Source: Pseudomonadota bacterium (lineage in GTDB: Bacteria; Pseudomonadota; Gammaproteobacteria; Steroidobacterales; Steroidobacteraceae). From it: 6,035 nt of DNA. The translations under genes were made by a program, and so were the position numbers. The DNA is taken from assembly GCA_003242275.1 (NCBI GenBank), contig QGUX01000212.1:1-6035 (forward strand). Reading direction: 5' to 3'. The notes beneath the pieces are model-generated. The model was not told the DNA's origin, made no database searches, and saw only the letters and a list, made by a program, of their open reading frames with translations. This document shows positions 6,028 through 6,035 of the stretch, one piece after another (positions within the stretch are counted from its first letter, which is position 1; every line of letters starts with the position of its first letter).

Positions 6028-6035
6028 CGCGTTCG

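Noticed and set aside
1..6035. tRNA, rRNA, CRISPR array, insertion-sequence ends or phage genes
   Set aside because: No cloverleaf-like sequence, regularly spaced repeats, transposase or integrase motifs were seen on either strand. All gaps between genes are shorter than 130 bases.

Overview
This is a very GC-rich window whose genes look chromosomal and typical of a Proteobacterium. The end of a BaeS/BaeR-type two-component system, a paraoxonase-like propeller protein, an intradiol dioxygenase of the hydroxyquinol type and an esterase-D-like hydrolase together suggest a metabolically versatile, environmental Gammaproteobacterium (Xanthomonadales, Nevskiales or Steroidobacter-like). That placement rests on remembered protein resemblance only. 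I see no rRNA, tRNA, insertion sequence, phage gene or CRISPR array.

Layout. Positions 1-1963 (+) hold the 3' part of a BaeS-like sensor kinase and a complete BaeR-like response regulator, joined by an ATGA start/stop overlap and closed by a 10-bp GC hairpin at 1969-1998. Positions 2069-3163 (+) encode an exported six-bladed propeller protein that carries most of the paraoxonase (PON) calcium and histidine positions. It converges on 3220-3936 (-), a seven-segment, histidine-bearing membrane protein of unknown function. That gene is divergent from 4064-4924 (+), an intradiol ring-cleavage dioxygenase closest to hydroxyquinol 1,2-dioxygenases. The 127-bp gap between the two contains a perfect 7-bp-arm inverted repeat and a possible promoter. 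The dioxygenase converges on 4981-5970 (-), an alpha/beta hydrolase of the esterase D/feruloyl esterase type whose 5' end runs into an odd, block-repetitive G/C stretch at the window edge.

How the genes relate. Only baeS-baeR is clearly an operon. The other four genes alternate in strand, so each has its own promoter, although the membrane protein and the dioxygenase could share regulation. A lactonase-like protein, a ring-cleaving dioxygenase and an esterase side by side hint at breakdown of aromatic or lactone/ester compounds, but no hydroxylase, maleylacetate reductase or dedicated regulator is present, so a pathway cannot be claimed. I found no convincing new multi-gene system. The most interesting items are the bacterial PON-like protein, the unassigned membrane protein and the divergent control region.
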